NCBI GenBank assembly: GCA_949383255.1
Contig: CASJPF010000020.1
Location: forward strand, 1-64,000
Source: Lachnospiraceae bacterium
GTDB lineage: Bacteria > Bacillota > Clostridia > Lachnospirales > Lachnospiraceae
DNA: 64,000 bases
Direction of reading: 5' to 3'
Shown: positions 34,189 through 41,987 of the stretch, one piece after another
Layout of the letters: every line of letters begins with the position of its first letter
How positions within the stretch are numbered: the stretch's first letter is position 1
The notes under the pieces: generated by a model
What the model was told of the DNA's origin: nothing
The model's database searches: none
What the model saw: only the letters and a program-made list of their open reading frames with translations
Program-made: the position numbers and the translations under genes

Positions 34189-34683
34189 GTGGGATTATTC
34201 AAGATTTGGAAAGACCATGTAACGCAGTTTTCTAACCGTTACAAAGAGGTAAACAATGCGGACGGAACAATTACGCATGAAGCCGTGGAGGGCGAGGTAA
34301 TACAAGAGGGTACGCCACAAAATGCGGAAAATTTCAATGATTTGGAACAAAGGGTATTTGCAAGCGGGGAAGTTGCCGGATTAGCCTTGTTAAAGGTTAA
34401 AATGGCAGAAAGCCGTATCAAGGGGTTACAGGGGGAAATCATAGAAACAACCCTAACCAACACGAAAGAATACCCGTTTAACAACTCAAAAAAGACGGTA
34501 GCACTTAAAACGCCACGGGGCAATTTGGATTATACCGTAAATGTGGAAGCAGACGCAGACGGGGCGGGTGGTGTCGGGGATATTAAGATAACCGATAAGC
34601 AGCTAAACGGATTCAAGATTGAGTACACCGGGGCCGCTAAAAGTGTATCCGTGAAATGCACAGTACAGGGAGGTTACGCATAA
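34189..34683 (+). CDS. Tail fibre-associated protein, unknown
   Basis: A 164-aa protein starting at a GTG behind AAGGAGGAATAGCACA. The N-terminus (GLFKIWKDHVTQFSNRYKEV, then TPQNAENFNDLEQRVF) resembles the virion-anchoring end of phage fibre proteins with the conserved GTPQNAENFN motif; the C-terminal part (DADGAGGVGDIKITDKQLNG) is a small beta domain. It overlaps the next gene by one base. Confidence 0.6.
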   Translation: MGLFKIWKDHVTQFSNRYKEVNNADGTITHEAVEGEVIQEGTPQNAENFNDLEQRVFASGEVAGLALLKVKMAESRIKGLQGEIIETTLTNTKEYPFNNSKKTVALKTPRGNLDYTVNVEADADGAGGVGDIKITDKQLNGFKIEYTGAAKSVSVKCTVQGGYA

Positions 34684-34859
34684 TGGCAGCAAATGTAATT
34701 ATCAAGAATGACGAAAGAAAGGCACAGACGGCAGCAGTATTAAAGGCTTATGGATTAAATGGGTCGGCAAGTGCCAATCAGAGGGAAGCAGCAGAACATA
34801 TTGCGGTACGTTCACAGGAAGCATACCGCCAGTTACAGAGAATGGGAGGTAACAGATAA
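34683..34859 (+). CDS. Small phage protein, unknown
   Basis: A 58-aa protein starting MAANVIIKNDERKAQTAAVL, with GGAGGTTACGCATA upstream; an in-frame start at 34656 lies in the preceding gene. It is helical and Ala/Arg-rich (REAAEHIAVRSQEAYRQLQR). It overlaps the next gene by one base. Function unknown; it lies between tail fibre genes and the DGR. Confidence 0.5.
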   Translation: MAANVIIKNDERKAQTAAVLKAYGLNGSASANQREAAEHIAVRSQEAYRQLQRMGGNR

Positions 34860-35209
34860 TGGCAGCAGCAAAGATTATTGTAGCAGAAAAGAACGAGGGG
34901 GAGAAAATCCCTTATGAGGTATCCGGCACAAAGATTATTTTCGGTGATGATGAACTTATGGTAAATTGCAAGAGCCGGGAGCGTGATTATGAGGTTACGC
35001 TTGATGTGTGCAAGGATACGGCAGACGGCTTGACGGTAGGCGTAAATACCGAAGCAAGGGAATATGTGGCACAGGTAACTATTCCGGCAAGGCAGTATGA
35101 AGAGGTAGACACAGGAGAAGAGGACGAGGACGGAAAACCGATTAAAGAGCGTGTGCCGTTGCCGTTCGATATGAAGAAATGCACATTGACATTATGGGCG
35201 TTGATTTAA
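34859..35209 (+). CDS. Small protein before DGR target, unknown
   Basis: A 116-aa protein, beta-rich and acidic (KIPYEVSGTKIIFGDDELMV, ARQYEEVDTGEEDEDGKPIK), ending DMKKCTLTLWALI. It directly precedes the variable protein gene and probably belongs to the tail tip. GGAGGTAACAGATA precedes the ATG. No known family. Confidence 0.5.
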   Translation: MAAAKIIVAEKNEGEKIPYEVSGTKIIFGDDELMVNCKSRERDYEVTLDVCKDTADGLTVGVNTEAREYVAQVTIPARQYEEVDTGEEDEDGKPIKERVPLPFDMKKCTLTLWALI

Positions 35210-35242
35210 GAAGCTGATTAAATTTAAGGAGGATAATACACA

Positions 35243-36289
35243 ATGGCAAATTTTGATGATTTACAGGGTGCAGTAGCACAGATGGGCGCAGGAAACAAGG
35301 TTATCTATGATGATATAGGTATGCCGTCTATTATGGTGGGCGTTCCTAAAATGACCTATGCGGATATTATCACAGGCGGTACAAGTGAGGTATTGCCGTT
35401 TTTTGTTGTGGAGGGGAATGAGAAAAACACAATTTGGGTATCAAAGTTTCAGAACATTGTAGAGAATGACCGTGCATATTCTTTAGCTATGAAGTTGCCT
35501 AAAAACTATATCACGTTTGACGCAGCATTAGCAGCTTGCAGAAAAAAGGGCAACGGTTGGCACTTGAATCAGACAGGCATTTTTGCGGTGCTTAATCTGT
35601 TATCGCAGAAAATGGGGACCGTACCGCACGGCAATACAAACTACGGCAAAGACCATTACCATACATACGAAAGGGGAATACAGCCACAGGGCGAAACACA
35701 AAGGACGCTGACAGGCAGCGGAGAGCCTACATGGTATCACAACCACGATACATCAGGCATTGCAGACCTTAACGGCAATGTATGGGAATGGACCGGCGGT
35801 TTAAGGCTTATGAATGGGGAAATACAGATTATCCCTTATGGAAACAGCATGAAAATTGATTGCGATATGTCGGCAGCAAGCACACTTTGGAAAGCAATCA
35901 TGCCAAACGGCAATTTGGTAGAGCCGGGAACGGCAGGCACTTTAAAGATTGACCGTACAAGTGCAAGTGACGCAACGCCGAAAATCAGCACGACAGTTAC
36001 AACACAGACCACGGACAGTAACGACACAAACTGCATATTTAAGAATCTTGCAGCAGCAAGCGGGGTAAGTATACCTAAACTTTTGGTAGCGTTGGGGTTG
36101 TTCCCGGATTCGGGGGCAAACTATGGCAATGACCATTTTTGGGCGAGGAACAACGGCGAAAGGTTGCCTATCCGGGGGTCGGCGTTCAGCAATACCTCTG
36201 ATTCGGGTGCGTCCGCTCTTAGCTTGGTTAACCCCCGCTCCGACTCCTACGGCCCCGTTGGTTTCCGCTCCGCTTTTTGTGAACTGTAA
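35243..36289 (+). CDS. DGR target: variable lectin-fold tail protein
   Basis: A 348-aa receptor-binding protein. GIADLNGNVWEW (about residues 172-183) is the hallmark of FGE-sulfatase/C-type-lectin-fold DGR targets, and RLPIRGSAF near residue 309 starts the variable region, which ends GFRSAFCEL at the C-terminus. About 38 C-terminal residues lie in the variable repeat, where the template's Asn codons have changed to Ser, Asp, Val, Tyr and Pro. The N-terminal 170 residues should attach it to the tail. AAGGAGGATAATACACA precedes the ATG. Together with Avd and the reverse transcriptase it lets the phage alter what it binds. Confidence 0.93.
   Translation: MANFDDLQGAVAQMGAGNKVIYDDIGMPSIMVGVPKMTYADIITGGTSEVLPFFVVEGNEKNTIWVSKFQNIVENDRAYSLAMKLPKNYITFDAALAACRKKGNGWHLNQTGIFAVLNLLSQKMGTVPHGNTNYGKDHYHTYERGIQPQGETQRTLTGSGEPTWYHNHDTSGIADLNGNVWEWTGGLRLMNGEIQIIPYGNSMKIDCDMSAASTLWKAIMPNGNLVEPGTAGTLKIDRTSASDATPKISTTVTTQTTDSNDTNCIFKNLAAASGVSIPKLLVALGLFPDSGANYGNDHFWARNNGERLPIRGSAFSNTSDSGASALSLVNPRSDSYGPVGFRSAFCEL
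36162..36274 (+). repeat. DGR variable repeat (VR)
   Basis: 113 bp at the 3' end of the target gene, aligned without gaps to the template repeat at 36828-36940. Eleven differences, all at positions where the template has A (7 to G, 2 to T, 2 to C). The last 15 bp (GGTTTCCGCTCCGCT), identical in both copies, is the likely start site for homing. Confidence 0.95.
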
Positions 36290-36308
36290 ACTGATAACTG
36301 GATAACTG

Positions 36309-36334
36309 AAAGGGTGCGCGGTAGCGCACCCTTT
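36309..36334 (+). promoter_or_regulatory. Hairpin downstream of VR (homing enhancer candidate)
   Basis: AAAGGGTGCGC-GGTA-GCGCACCCTTT, an 11-bp stem with a 4-nt loop of GRNA form, 34 bp past the VR. There is no T run longer than three, so it is unlikely to be a terminator; such hairpins after the VR raise homing in the Bordetella phage DGR. Confidence 0.7.
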
Positions 36335-36368
36335 GTAGCAAAATACTAATCAGTAGACAGGGAGAGAT

Positions 36369-36794
36369 ATGGAAGAGTTGCAGGAAGCAAAGGGCGTACA
36401 GGAGGGAAAGAAACAAAACGGAAATGACATTTTTCAGATAAAAGAAAAAATCTATGAAATGATAATGTACGGAAATCCGAAATTAAAGGATTTTCCGAAA
36501 ACTGAAAGGTATGTGTTGGCGGGGGATATAAGAAAGACAATGTATACCATGTTGGAAATGGCGGTTAGGCTTGAAAAGAAATACTATAAGAAAACAACCT
36601 TACAGGATTTAGATATTGAAGTTGATGTATTAAGAAATCTGCTAAGGCTTGCAAAGGACCCGGACTTATACCAAAAACAAAAGCCTTGTTTAGACTTCCA
36701 TTCATGGGAAGTATGGATTAGAAAGGTAGATGAAATCGGTCGTATGATTGGCGGTTATATGGCTTGGGTAAACAGCAGGGAAAAGCAGAAATAA
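36369..36794 (+). CDS. avd: DGR accessory protein Avd
   Basis: A 141-aa helical protein between the target gene and the template repeat, the standard place of Avd. Helices such as FQIKEKIYEMIMYGNPKLKD, TERYVLAGDIRKTMYTMLEM and DLDIEVDVLRNLLRLAKDPD form a four-helix bundle with basic surface. Avd forms a pentamer that binds the reverse transcriptase and the template RNA and is needed for mutagenic cDNA synthesis. The N-terminal 20 residues are an extra tail. GGGAGAGAT precedes the ATG. Confidence 0.88.
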   Translation: MEELQEAKGVQEGKKQNGNDIFQIKEKIYEMIMYGNPKLKDFPKTERYVLAGDIRKTMYTMLEMAVRLEKKYYKKTTLQDLDIEVDVLRNLLRLAKDPDLYQKQKPCLDFHSWEVWIRKVDEIGRMIGGYMAWVNSREKQK

Positions 36795-36827
36795 AAATAC
36801 ATTGGGAAATAATCACTAATTTACGGT

Positions 36828-36940
36828 GGTTGCCTATCCGGGGGTCGGCGTTCAACAATACCTCTAATTCGGGTGCGTCCGCTCTTAACTTGAATAACCC
36901 CCGCTCCAACTCCAACGACAACATTGGTTTCCGCTCCGCT
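36828..36940 (+). repeat. DGR template repeat (TR) and spacer
   Basis: The template copy, 113 bp, 33 bp past the avd stop. It contains 22 adenines, mostly in AAC/AAT codons in the frame of the target protein, of which 11 differ in the VR. Up to the reverse transcriptase start (37155) a further 214 bp carry no gene; this should be the structured spacer part of the DGR RNA that guides the enzyme. Confidence 0.95.
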
Positions 36941-37154
36941 CTACCCCTATGTCAAGAAGCCTTATGATTACGATTGTAAGGACAGTACAAACAGGGTTAA
37001 AGGGGTTATTTTCCATTCCTGTACACAGGAAAAATATTGTATTGCCGTAAAGACAGTTAGTAAGCGGTAAGCCGAAAAGAATTATATTTGTCACGTCCGA
37101 AAGGGTTAAAAACTTAGTAGGTTTGTACGGCACTTTTTTAATGAGGTATCAGAA

Positions 37155-38249
37155 ATGAAGAGCATAAAGAACATTTACGAAAAGATATACGATTTTGAAA
37201 ATTTATATAAGGCTTGGGAGGAAGCGAGGAAAGGGAAAAGATACCGTGATGATGTATTGATTTTTAACCGCAACTTTGAAGAGCATTTAATAAATATTCA
37301 GAATGAATTGATTTATGGAACGTATGCGGTAGGCAAGTACCATACGTTTTATGTTTATGAGCCTAAGAAAAGGCTTATTATGTCGTTGCCATTTAAAGAC
37401 AGGATTGTACAATGGGCGATATACCGCCAGTTGTTCCCGTTGTATGAGGATACATTTATTTTTGATTCGTATGCCTGTAGGCGTGGTAAAGGAACGCATA
37501 AGGCAGCGGACAGACTGCAGTACTGGTTACGGCAGACAGACAGGAAGCCGGAACGCTACTATTATCTGAAAATGGATATATCAAAATATTTCTACAGGGT
37601 GGACCACGATATTTTATTAAAAATCTTGGGCAGAAGAATAAAGGATACACGGTTGCTTGATTTGTTAGAGAAAATCATAAATTGTGAATCCATGAATTTT
37701 GGATTACCGCCCGGAAAAGAGCCGGACGAAGTAGAAGTAACGGACAGATTATGTAATAAGGGTATGCCGATAGGCAACCTTACATCTCAAATGTTTGCAA
37801 ATATCTATCTGAATGAGGTAGACCAGTACGCAAAGCACGAGTTAGGACTGCACTATTACATACGGTACATGGACGATATTATTATATTGCACCATGATAA
37901 GAAGTATTTAGCAGAGGTTAAGGAACTGCTAAGGGTTTTCTTAGATGATAACCTCCGCTTGGATTTGAACAGCAAAACGGCAATACGTCCATGCAGTACG
38001 GGCATTGATTTTGTGGGTTACAGGATATGGGCAACACACAGAAGATTAAAGAAGAAAACGGCGGTAAAAATCAAACGGAATCTGAAAAAGCAGATTGAAA
38101 AGGTAAGGGCGGGTGAGGAAAGCAAACAAAGGCTTGACCGTTCCGTAGCTTCCTATCGTGGGATTCTGTCACATTGCGACAGCTACGGTTTACGGCAGAG
38201 CCTTAACAAGCTATTCATAAGAAAGGAGCAGAGGGAAGATGTACATTGA
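37155..38249 (+). CDS. DGR reverse transcriptase
   Basis: A 364-aa reverse transcriptase of the DGR clade. Asp141 in KMDISKYF, GMPIGNLTSQ at residues 203-212 (the (I/L/V)GxxxSQ box in place of QGxxxSP) and YMDD at 238-241 are all present, and the fold ends with the thumb (KIKRNLKKQIEKVRAGEESK). There is no endonuclease or maturase domain. It makes cDNA from the template RNA with errors at adenines. AATGAGGTATCAGAA precedes the ATG; it overlaps the next gene by 11 nt. Confidence 0.96.
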   Translation: MKSIKNIYEKIYDFENLYKAWEEARKGKRYRDDVLIFNRNFEEHLINIQNELIYGTYAVGKYHTFYVYEPKKRLIMSLPFKDRIVQWAIYRQLFPLYEDTFIFDSYACRRGKGTHKAADRLQYWLRQTDRKPERYYYLKMDISKYFYRVDHDILLKILGRRIKDTRLLDLLEKIINCESMNFGLPPGKEPDEVEVTDRLCNKGMPIGNLTSQMFANIYLNEVDQYAKHELGLHYYIRYMDDIIILHHDKKYLAEVKELLRVFLDDNLRLDLNSKTAIRPCSTGIDFVGYRIWATHRRLKKKTAVKIKRNLKKQIEKVRAGEESKQRLDRSVASYRGILSHCDSYGLRQSLNKLFIRKEQREDVH

Positions 38250-38550
38250 TTCGGCAACAATAATTACCATTGCGGGAGTCCTAAGTGCATTAACGGCGAT
38301 AGGGGCAGCAGCTTACAGGGTTGTAAAATGGTTTCAGGCACAGGAAAAGCAGACTAAGGATATTGAAAAATTGAGAGAACAGGAAAAGAAAGACATTGAG
38401 AATATGCAGGACGAATTATGTTTACTCACTTATGCGGTTTTGGCGTGTCTGAAAGGATTAAAAGAGCAGGGTTGTAACGGACCTGTCACAGAAGCAATAG
38501 GGAAAGTGGAAAAGCACATAAATCAAAAAGCACACGGACAGGAGGAATAA
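38239..38550 (+). CDS. Membrane-anchored coiled-coil protein, lysis region
   Basis: A 103-aa protein with one N-terminal transmembrane segment (ATIITIAGVLSALTAIGAAA, about residues 6-25), then a charged coiled coil (QAQEKQTKDIEKLREQEKKD). It opens the lysis module behind the DGR. It may be a holin partner or spanin-like factor; no exact family recognised. AAGGAGCAGAGGGAAG precedes the ATG. Confidence 0.6.
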   Translation: MYIDSATIITIAGVLSALTAIGAAAYRVVKWFQAQEKQTKDIEKLREQEKKDIENMQDELCLLTYAVLACLKGLKEQGCNGPVTEAIGKVEKHINQKAHGQEE

Positions 38551-38556
38551 GCGGAA

Positions 38557-38931
38557 ATGAAATATATGTTATGTATTGTCGGGGGAATCCTTTTAGGATT
38601 CTTTATTTTTTACCTTTTATTCAGAATTGCCAATAAAAGATTGCGGTTTAACAGACAGGACGGAAAGAAAAAAGCAAAGCCTAATTTTACAAAGGCGGTA
38701 TTAGTTGCCGTCCTGTTTACCTACTTTATCGGGTTGGCTATTGGTATCAAGGTTACGCTGATAGACTTTAGCCAGTTTGGAGTATTGGCAACGTACATAG
38801 CAGCACCGACAACAACGGTTATAGCGTTGTATTGTTGGAAAGCGAAAGCGGAAAACTTGGTTAAAATCAAGCAGGGATACCCGGAGGAAACAAAGGATAT
38901 TTCCGTTGATTTAAACAATATAAACATTTAA
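38557..38931 (+). CDS. Phage membrane protein, three helices
   Basis: A 124-aa protein with transmembrane segments near residues 3-22 (MLCIVGGILLGFFIFYLLFR), 47-66 (AVLVAVLFTYFIGLAIGIKV) and 74-93 (FGVLATYIAAPTTTVIALYC). The position between the coiled-coil membrane protein and the amidase suggests a role in lysis or in the membrane during infection. Function unknown. Confidence 0.6.
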   Translation: MKYMLCIVGGILLGFFIFYLLFRIANKRLRFNRQDGKKKAKPNFTKAVLVAVLFTYFIGLAIGIKVTLIDFSQFGVLATYIAAPTTTVIALYCWKAKAENLVKIKQGYPEETKDISVDLNNINI

Positions 38932-38943
38932 GGAGGCAGCACC

Positions 38944-39768
38944 ATGAACATTAAAGAAAGCATTGTGACTAAGAATCCGTGTTACACTTGCGGGAGGACA
39001 ATCACGGTACAGGGGCTTATGCTACATTCCGTAGGTTGCCCGCAGCCGAAAGCGTCAGTATTTTTCAATAACTGGAATAAGGGCAACGCCAATGTATGCG
39101 TACACGCCGTATTACAGGCAGACGGCACGGTATTACAGCTTTTGCCGTGGAATCGCAGGGCGTGGCATTGTGGAAGCGGAAAGAACGGAAGCGGAAACAA
39201 TACGCACATTGGCGTAGAAATGACAGAGCCGGACACAATCAAGTACGCAGGGGGAGGCAGCTTTAAGGACCTTAACCCGACAGCTACAAAGGATTTTGTG
39301 AAAAAGACCTACAAAACGGCGGTAGAACTTTTTGCCTACTTGTGCAAGAAATATAACCTTAACCCGGAAAAGGACGGGGTTATTATTTCACATTCGGAGG
39401 GGCATAAAAGGGGAATTGCAAGCAATCACGGAGATGTGGAGCATATTTGGAACAAATACGGCTTTACTATGGCACAATTCCGCAAAGACGTTAAAAAAGC
39501 TATGAGCGGAAGCACGGCGGGAACGACAGAACAGGTAGGGGGAAAGAAACAGGAAGAAACGACAGGCACAAGCGGTTATTTGGTAAAGATTACCGCAGAT
39601 GTTTTGAACGTCCGAAAAGGTCCGGGTACAAATTACCCTGTATCTACACAGGTACACGCCGGGGAAGTTTATACCATTGTCGGAGAGAAAATGAACGGCA
39701 GCACAAAATGGGGCAAATTAAAAAGCGGTGCGGGGTACATCAGCTTGAGTTACACAAAAAAAGTATAG
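38944..39768 (+). CDS. N-acetylmuramoyl-L-alanine amidase with SH3 domain
   Basis: A 274-aa endolysin. The N-terminal Amidase_2 domain has LMLHSVGCPQP (zinc His near residue 28), NTHIGVEMTEP, and ISHSEGHKRGIASNHGDVEH (second zinc ligands near residue 155). After a linker, residues about 205-274 form a bacterial SH3 domain (ADVLNVRKGPGTNYPVSTQV) for wall binding. It cuts the bond between N-acetylmuramic acid and L-alanine. GGAGGCAGCACC precedes the ATG. A second wall enzyme follows directly. Confidence 0.9.
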   Translation: MNIKESIVTKNPCYTCGRTITVQGLMLHSVGCPQPKASVFFNNWNKGNANVCVHAVLQADGTVLQLLPWNRRAWHCGSGKNGSGNNTHIGVEMTEPDTIKYAGGGSFKDLNPTATKDFVKKTYKTAVELFAYLCKKYNLNPEKDGVIISHSEGHKRGIASNHGDVEHIWNKYGFTMAQFRKDVKKAMSGSTAGTTEQVGGKKQEETTGTSGYLVKITADVLNVRKGPGTNYPVSTQVHAGEVYTIVGEKMNGSTKWGKLKSGAGYISLSYTKKV

Positions 39769-39778
39769 GAGGGATACA

Positions 39779-40897
39779 ATGGCAGTAACGACAGCACAAA
39801 TAAAAAAGGTTGTCAGTGTTGCAAGCGGTATCATCTATTCACAGGAGGGCAACTATGGCAGCGTGAACAGAAACGACAACAGCCACGGCATGAGCGTAGG
39901 AAAATGCCAGTGGAACGCATACTGGGGCCGTGCGTTACCACTTTTGCAATCCATTGTAAAAAAGGATACCGAACAGGCAAAAAAGATTTTAGGCGAAAGC
40001 CTGTATAATGAGATTGCCGGAAGCAGTACGGACGCATGGAACAAACAGGAAAGGGCAGCAACCGAAGAGGAGGCGAAGACAATTTCCGAACTGCTGAAAA
40101 CGCCACAGGGGAAAGAAGCGCAGGACGATTTAGCAGAAAAGGACATAACAGCCTATGTAAAGAATGGTGTAAAATCCGGGTTGGTATCCCAAAAAGCACT
40201 TGCCTACTATGCGGATTTGGAGAATCAAGGGGGCAGCGGTGCAAGCAAAAGGATAGCCACAACCGCCGGAAATGACGCAGGGGGCGTTGAAAAGGTAGGA
40301 CTTGATAAAATACACGCCTATGCACTGAAAGATAGCGTAATGGGGCAATATGAAAGCCGTAGGGCAAAGGTGTATAAGGCGGTAAAAGAAAGCAAGCTGA
40401 CAGACGTACAGGAAGAAAAGAAACAGGATACCACACAGACAACGCAGAACGCCCCAAAATCGCTTGAAATTGGTATCAGCGTAACTTTTATAGGCGGTGG
40501 GGTTTTCGTGTCCTCTATGGCGAAATCAGCAAGCAAGACAAAGGACACAGTAAGCAGGTGCAGAGTAACGGCAGCTACTCCCGGAAGCAAGCACCCGTAC
40601 CATTTAATTTCACAGGACGGAAAAGGCGTTTACGGTTGGGTTGATATGGAATCAATCAAGGAATTAGCAACAACCGCAGACAATGACCCTAAAACGGTAT
40701 CTTGCGGGGACCGGCTGACATTTACAGGGGGACCAGTTTACAAGTCATCAACGGCAAAACAGGCAGGCACAACGAAAGACGTTGTAAGCACCTGTAAAGT
40801 AACGGCAATCAACGCAAAGGGCGCACACCCTTATCACTGTATTTCACAGGACGGAAAAGGCGTTTACGGTTGGGTTGACAAGGAAAATGTAAAATAG
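39779..40897 (+). CDS. Putative muramidase/transglycosylase with two wall-binding repeats
   Basis: A 372-aa protein. The N-terminal domain starts SGIIYSQEGNYGSVNRNDNS and continues GMSVGKCQWNAYWGRALPLL, a pattern of lysozyme-like lytic enzymes in Clostridia phages with a likely catalytic Glu in SQEGNYG. After about residue 215 come two copies of a 65-residue module ending HPYHxISQDGKGVYGWVD, shared with the baseplate hub protein. It probably breaks glycan chains next to the amidase. Substrate specificity is inferred only. Confidence 0.7.
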   Translation: MAVTTAQIKKVVSVASGIIYSQEGNYGSVNRNDNSHGMSVGKCQWNAYWGRALPLLQSIVKKDTEQAKKILGESLYNEIAGSSTDAWNKQERAATEEEAKTISELLKTPQGKEAQDDLAEKDITAYVKNGVKSGLVSQKALAYYADLENQGGSGASKRIATTAGNDAGGVEKVGLDKIHAYALKDSVMGQYESRRAKVYKAVKESKLTDVQEEKKQDTTQTTQNAPKSLEIGISVTFIGGGVFVSSMAKSASKTKDTVSRCRVTAATPGSKHPYHLISQDGKGVYGWVDMESIKELATTADNDPKTVSCGDRLTFTGGPVYKSSTAKQAGTTKDVVSTCKVTAINAKGAHPYHCISQDGKGVYGWVDKENVK

Positions 40898-40911
40898 ACC
40901 GATTCGGACAC
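40895..40911 (+). repeat. Dispersed 17-bp palindrome, copy 6 (non-coding)
   Basis: TAGACCGATTCGGACAC; the 15-bp core is exact. It starts at the stop codon of the second lysin and lies just before the ribosome site of the holin-like gene, so it is not kept for its protein sequence. Confidence 0.85.
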
Positions 40912-40931
40912 AAAAAAACGGAGGTAAAATC

Positions 40932-41240
40932 ATGCAGATTGTATCAGAATATTCAGTTGCCATTATTGGTATTTTGGGGGTATTGGCTTTTGCGGTATCA
41001 CTCATTACGGAACTGTTAAAGGATATGCCGGGAATTAAGAAAATGCCTACAAAGGCGTTTGTTATCCTTGTATCCTTAATCGTGACCGTGACAGCATTAT
41101 TGATTTACGTTGCATATGCACATATAGTTTTGCTATGGTATTATGTGGCGTTGGCGGTATTTGCAGCTTTTGTTGTGGCGTATATCGCTATGTATGGGTG
41201 GGATACATTGAAAGAGTTAAAAGACAGGTTTGTTAAATAG
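40932..41240 (+). CDS. Holin-like membrane protein
   Basis: A 102-aa protein with three predicted transmembrane stretches (residues 8-27 AIIGILGVLAFAVSLI, 42-61 TKAFVILVSLIVTVTALLIY, 65-87 HIVLLWYYVALAVFAAFVVA) and a charged C-terminus (KELKDRF). Size, topology and position after the lysins fit a phage holin that forms membrane holes at lysis. ATG behind GGAGGTAAAATC. A strong terminator follows. Confidence 0.75.
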   Translation: MQIVSEYSVAIIGILGVLAFAVSLITELLKDMPGIKKMPTKAFVILVSLIVTVTALLIYVAYAHIVLLWYYVALAVFAAFVVAYIAMYGWDTLKELKDRFVK

Positions 41241-41260
41241 GATACAGGAAGAAACGGCAG

Positions 41261-41303
41261 ACAACCCCCAACGGCTTATATCAGCTTTTGGGGGTTGTTT
41301 TTA
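41261..41303 (+). terminator. Terminator ending the late operon
   Basis: ACAACCCCCA pairs with TGGGGGTTGT (41289-41298), followed by a T-rich run. It closes the rightward late transcription unit and faces the leftward accessory genes. Confidence 0.88.
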
Positions 41304-41576
41304 TTTATATTCGGGATATGGCAGCAATTCAAGGGGTGCAATGCCACATTCTTTAAGGGTTAGCCATTTATGGGAAATAGTGCCGTTGTCTTGCCATATC
41401 ATAAACCCTTGTTTCTTTAAGTTTTCATCATGTTTGGTAAAGACACAGCCACAGCACACGAAGTTATCAGCAACATATTTTTCACATTCGGAAAATTTCT
41501 CCGCTATCCGGCGTTCGTTCTCTTTTCTGACTGCTGCCCTTGCATCCATATACTTTTCGTATTTTTCAAAATCCAT
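41301..41576 (-). CDS. Small leftward accessory protein, unknown
   Basis: A 91-aa protein read leftward with GAGGT before its ATG. The N-terminal half is charged and helical (EKYMDARAAVRKENERRIAE); a cysteine group (FVCCGCVF) and KWLTLKECGIAPLELLPYPE follow. The codon style is that of the phage. It is probably expressed with the leftward gene at 41639-41944, 62 bp upstream. Function unknown. Confidence 0.6.
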   Translation of the reverse strand: MDFEKYEKYMDARAAVRKENERRIAEKFSECEKYVADNFVCCGCVFTKHDENLKKQGFMIWQDNGTISHKWLTLKECGIAPLELLPYPEYK

Positions 41577-41604
41577 AATATTTTTACCTCACTTTTAGGA
41601 TACC

Positions 41605-41621
41605 GCCGGGGAATCCCCGGC
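41605..41621. other. GC-rich hairpin between leftward genes
   Basis: GCCGGGG-AAT-CCCCGGC. No T run follows on the minus strand, so it may slow or protect the transcript between the two leftward genes rather than end it. Confidence 0.5.
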
Positions 41622-41638
41622 AGCTTTTATATTGGTTA

Positions 41639-41944
41639 TCAGCCTATCTTTTCTACTTGGTCGGCGGTAAACAGAAAGGCTTTTGCTAAGTAATAGTGAT
41701 TGTTTTCTGTACCCTCTGTATTTTCGTCTGCCTCCTCACTTTTCTTTGCCTTATTCGTGAATTTCCAAAGGCGGGTAGTGATTCTTGCGTGTTCCCCTCT
41801 TTTAACAATGTATCCGGCGTCTTTCCATGCCTTAAATGTATGTAACGGTATCATGTGACCGCTTGCGAGGATATTTTCTATTTGTTCCTCTGTATATAAT
41901 CCGTTTGCCAATGCTTCATTGATAATAATTTCTGTATTTGTCAT
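41639..41944 (-). CDS. Leftward accessory protein with ArdC-N-like pattern
   Basis: A 101-aa protein from the ATG at 41944, with GGAGG 9 nt upstream. PLHTFKAWKDAGYIVKRGEH and the C-terminal YYLAKAFLFTADQVEKIG match the pattern F.W...G..V..GE.A followed by a ..F...QV that marks the ssDNA-binding N-terminal domain of ArdC-type antirestriction proteins. The similarity is weak. It is controlled by the operator-promoter directly upstream (41988-42016), the inverted twin of that at 7546. If an antirestriction protein, it would protect entering DNA. Confidence 0.6.
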   Translation of the reverse strand: MTNTEIIINEALANGLYTEEQIENILASGHMIPLHTFKAWKDAGYIVKRGEHARITTRLWKFTNKAKKSEEADENTEGTENNHYYLAKAFLFTADQVEKIG

Positions 41945-41987
41945 TTCCTTAGTCCTCCGTTTCTTTTTGTTTTCCTTTGATGATTCT

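Noticed and set aside
7000-34760. Recurrent GGCAGCAGTATTAAA-type strings as a second repeat family
   Set aside because: They encode common Ala-Ala-Val-Leu codons in different genes and vary at the edges; no palindrome and no non-coding copy.
36309-36334. Hairpin after the DGR target as a terminator
   Set aside because: Strong stem but no T run, and avd starts 35 bp later in the same unit; a homing hairpin fits better.
36123-37133. Short frames over VR and TR on both strands
   Set aside because: Shadows of the target gene and template; the repeat pair fully explains this DNA.
41230-41693. Rightward open frames over the leftward accessory genes
   Set aside because: They overlap the terminator and two leftward genes with good ribosome sites and show no domain.
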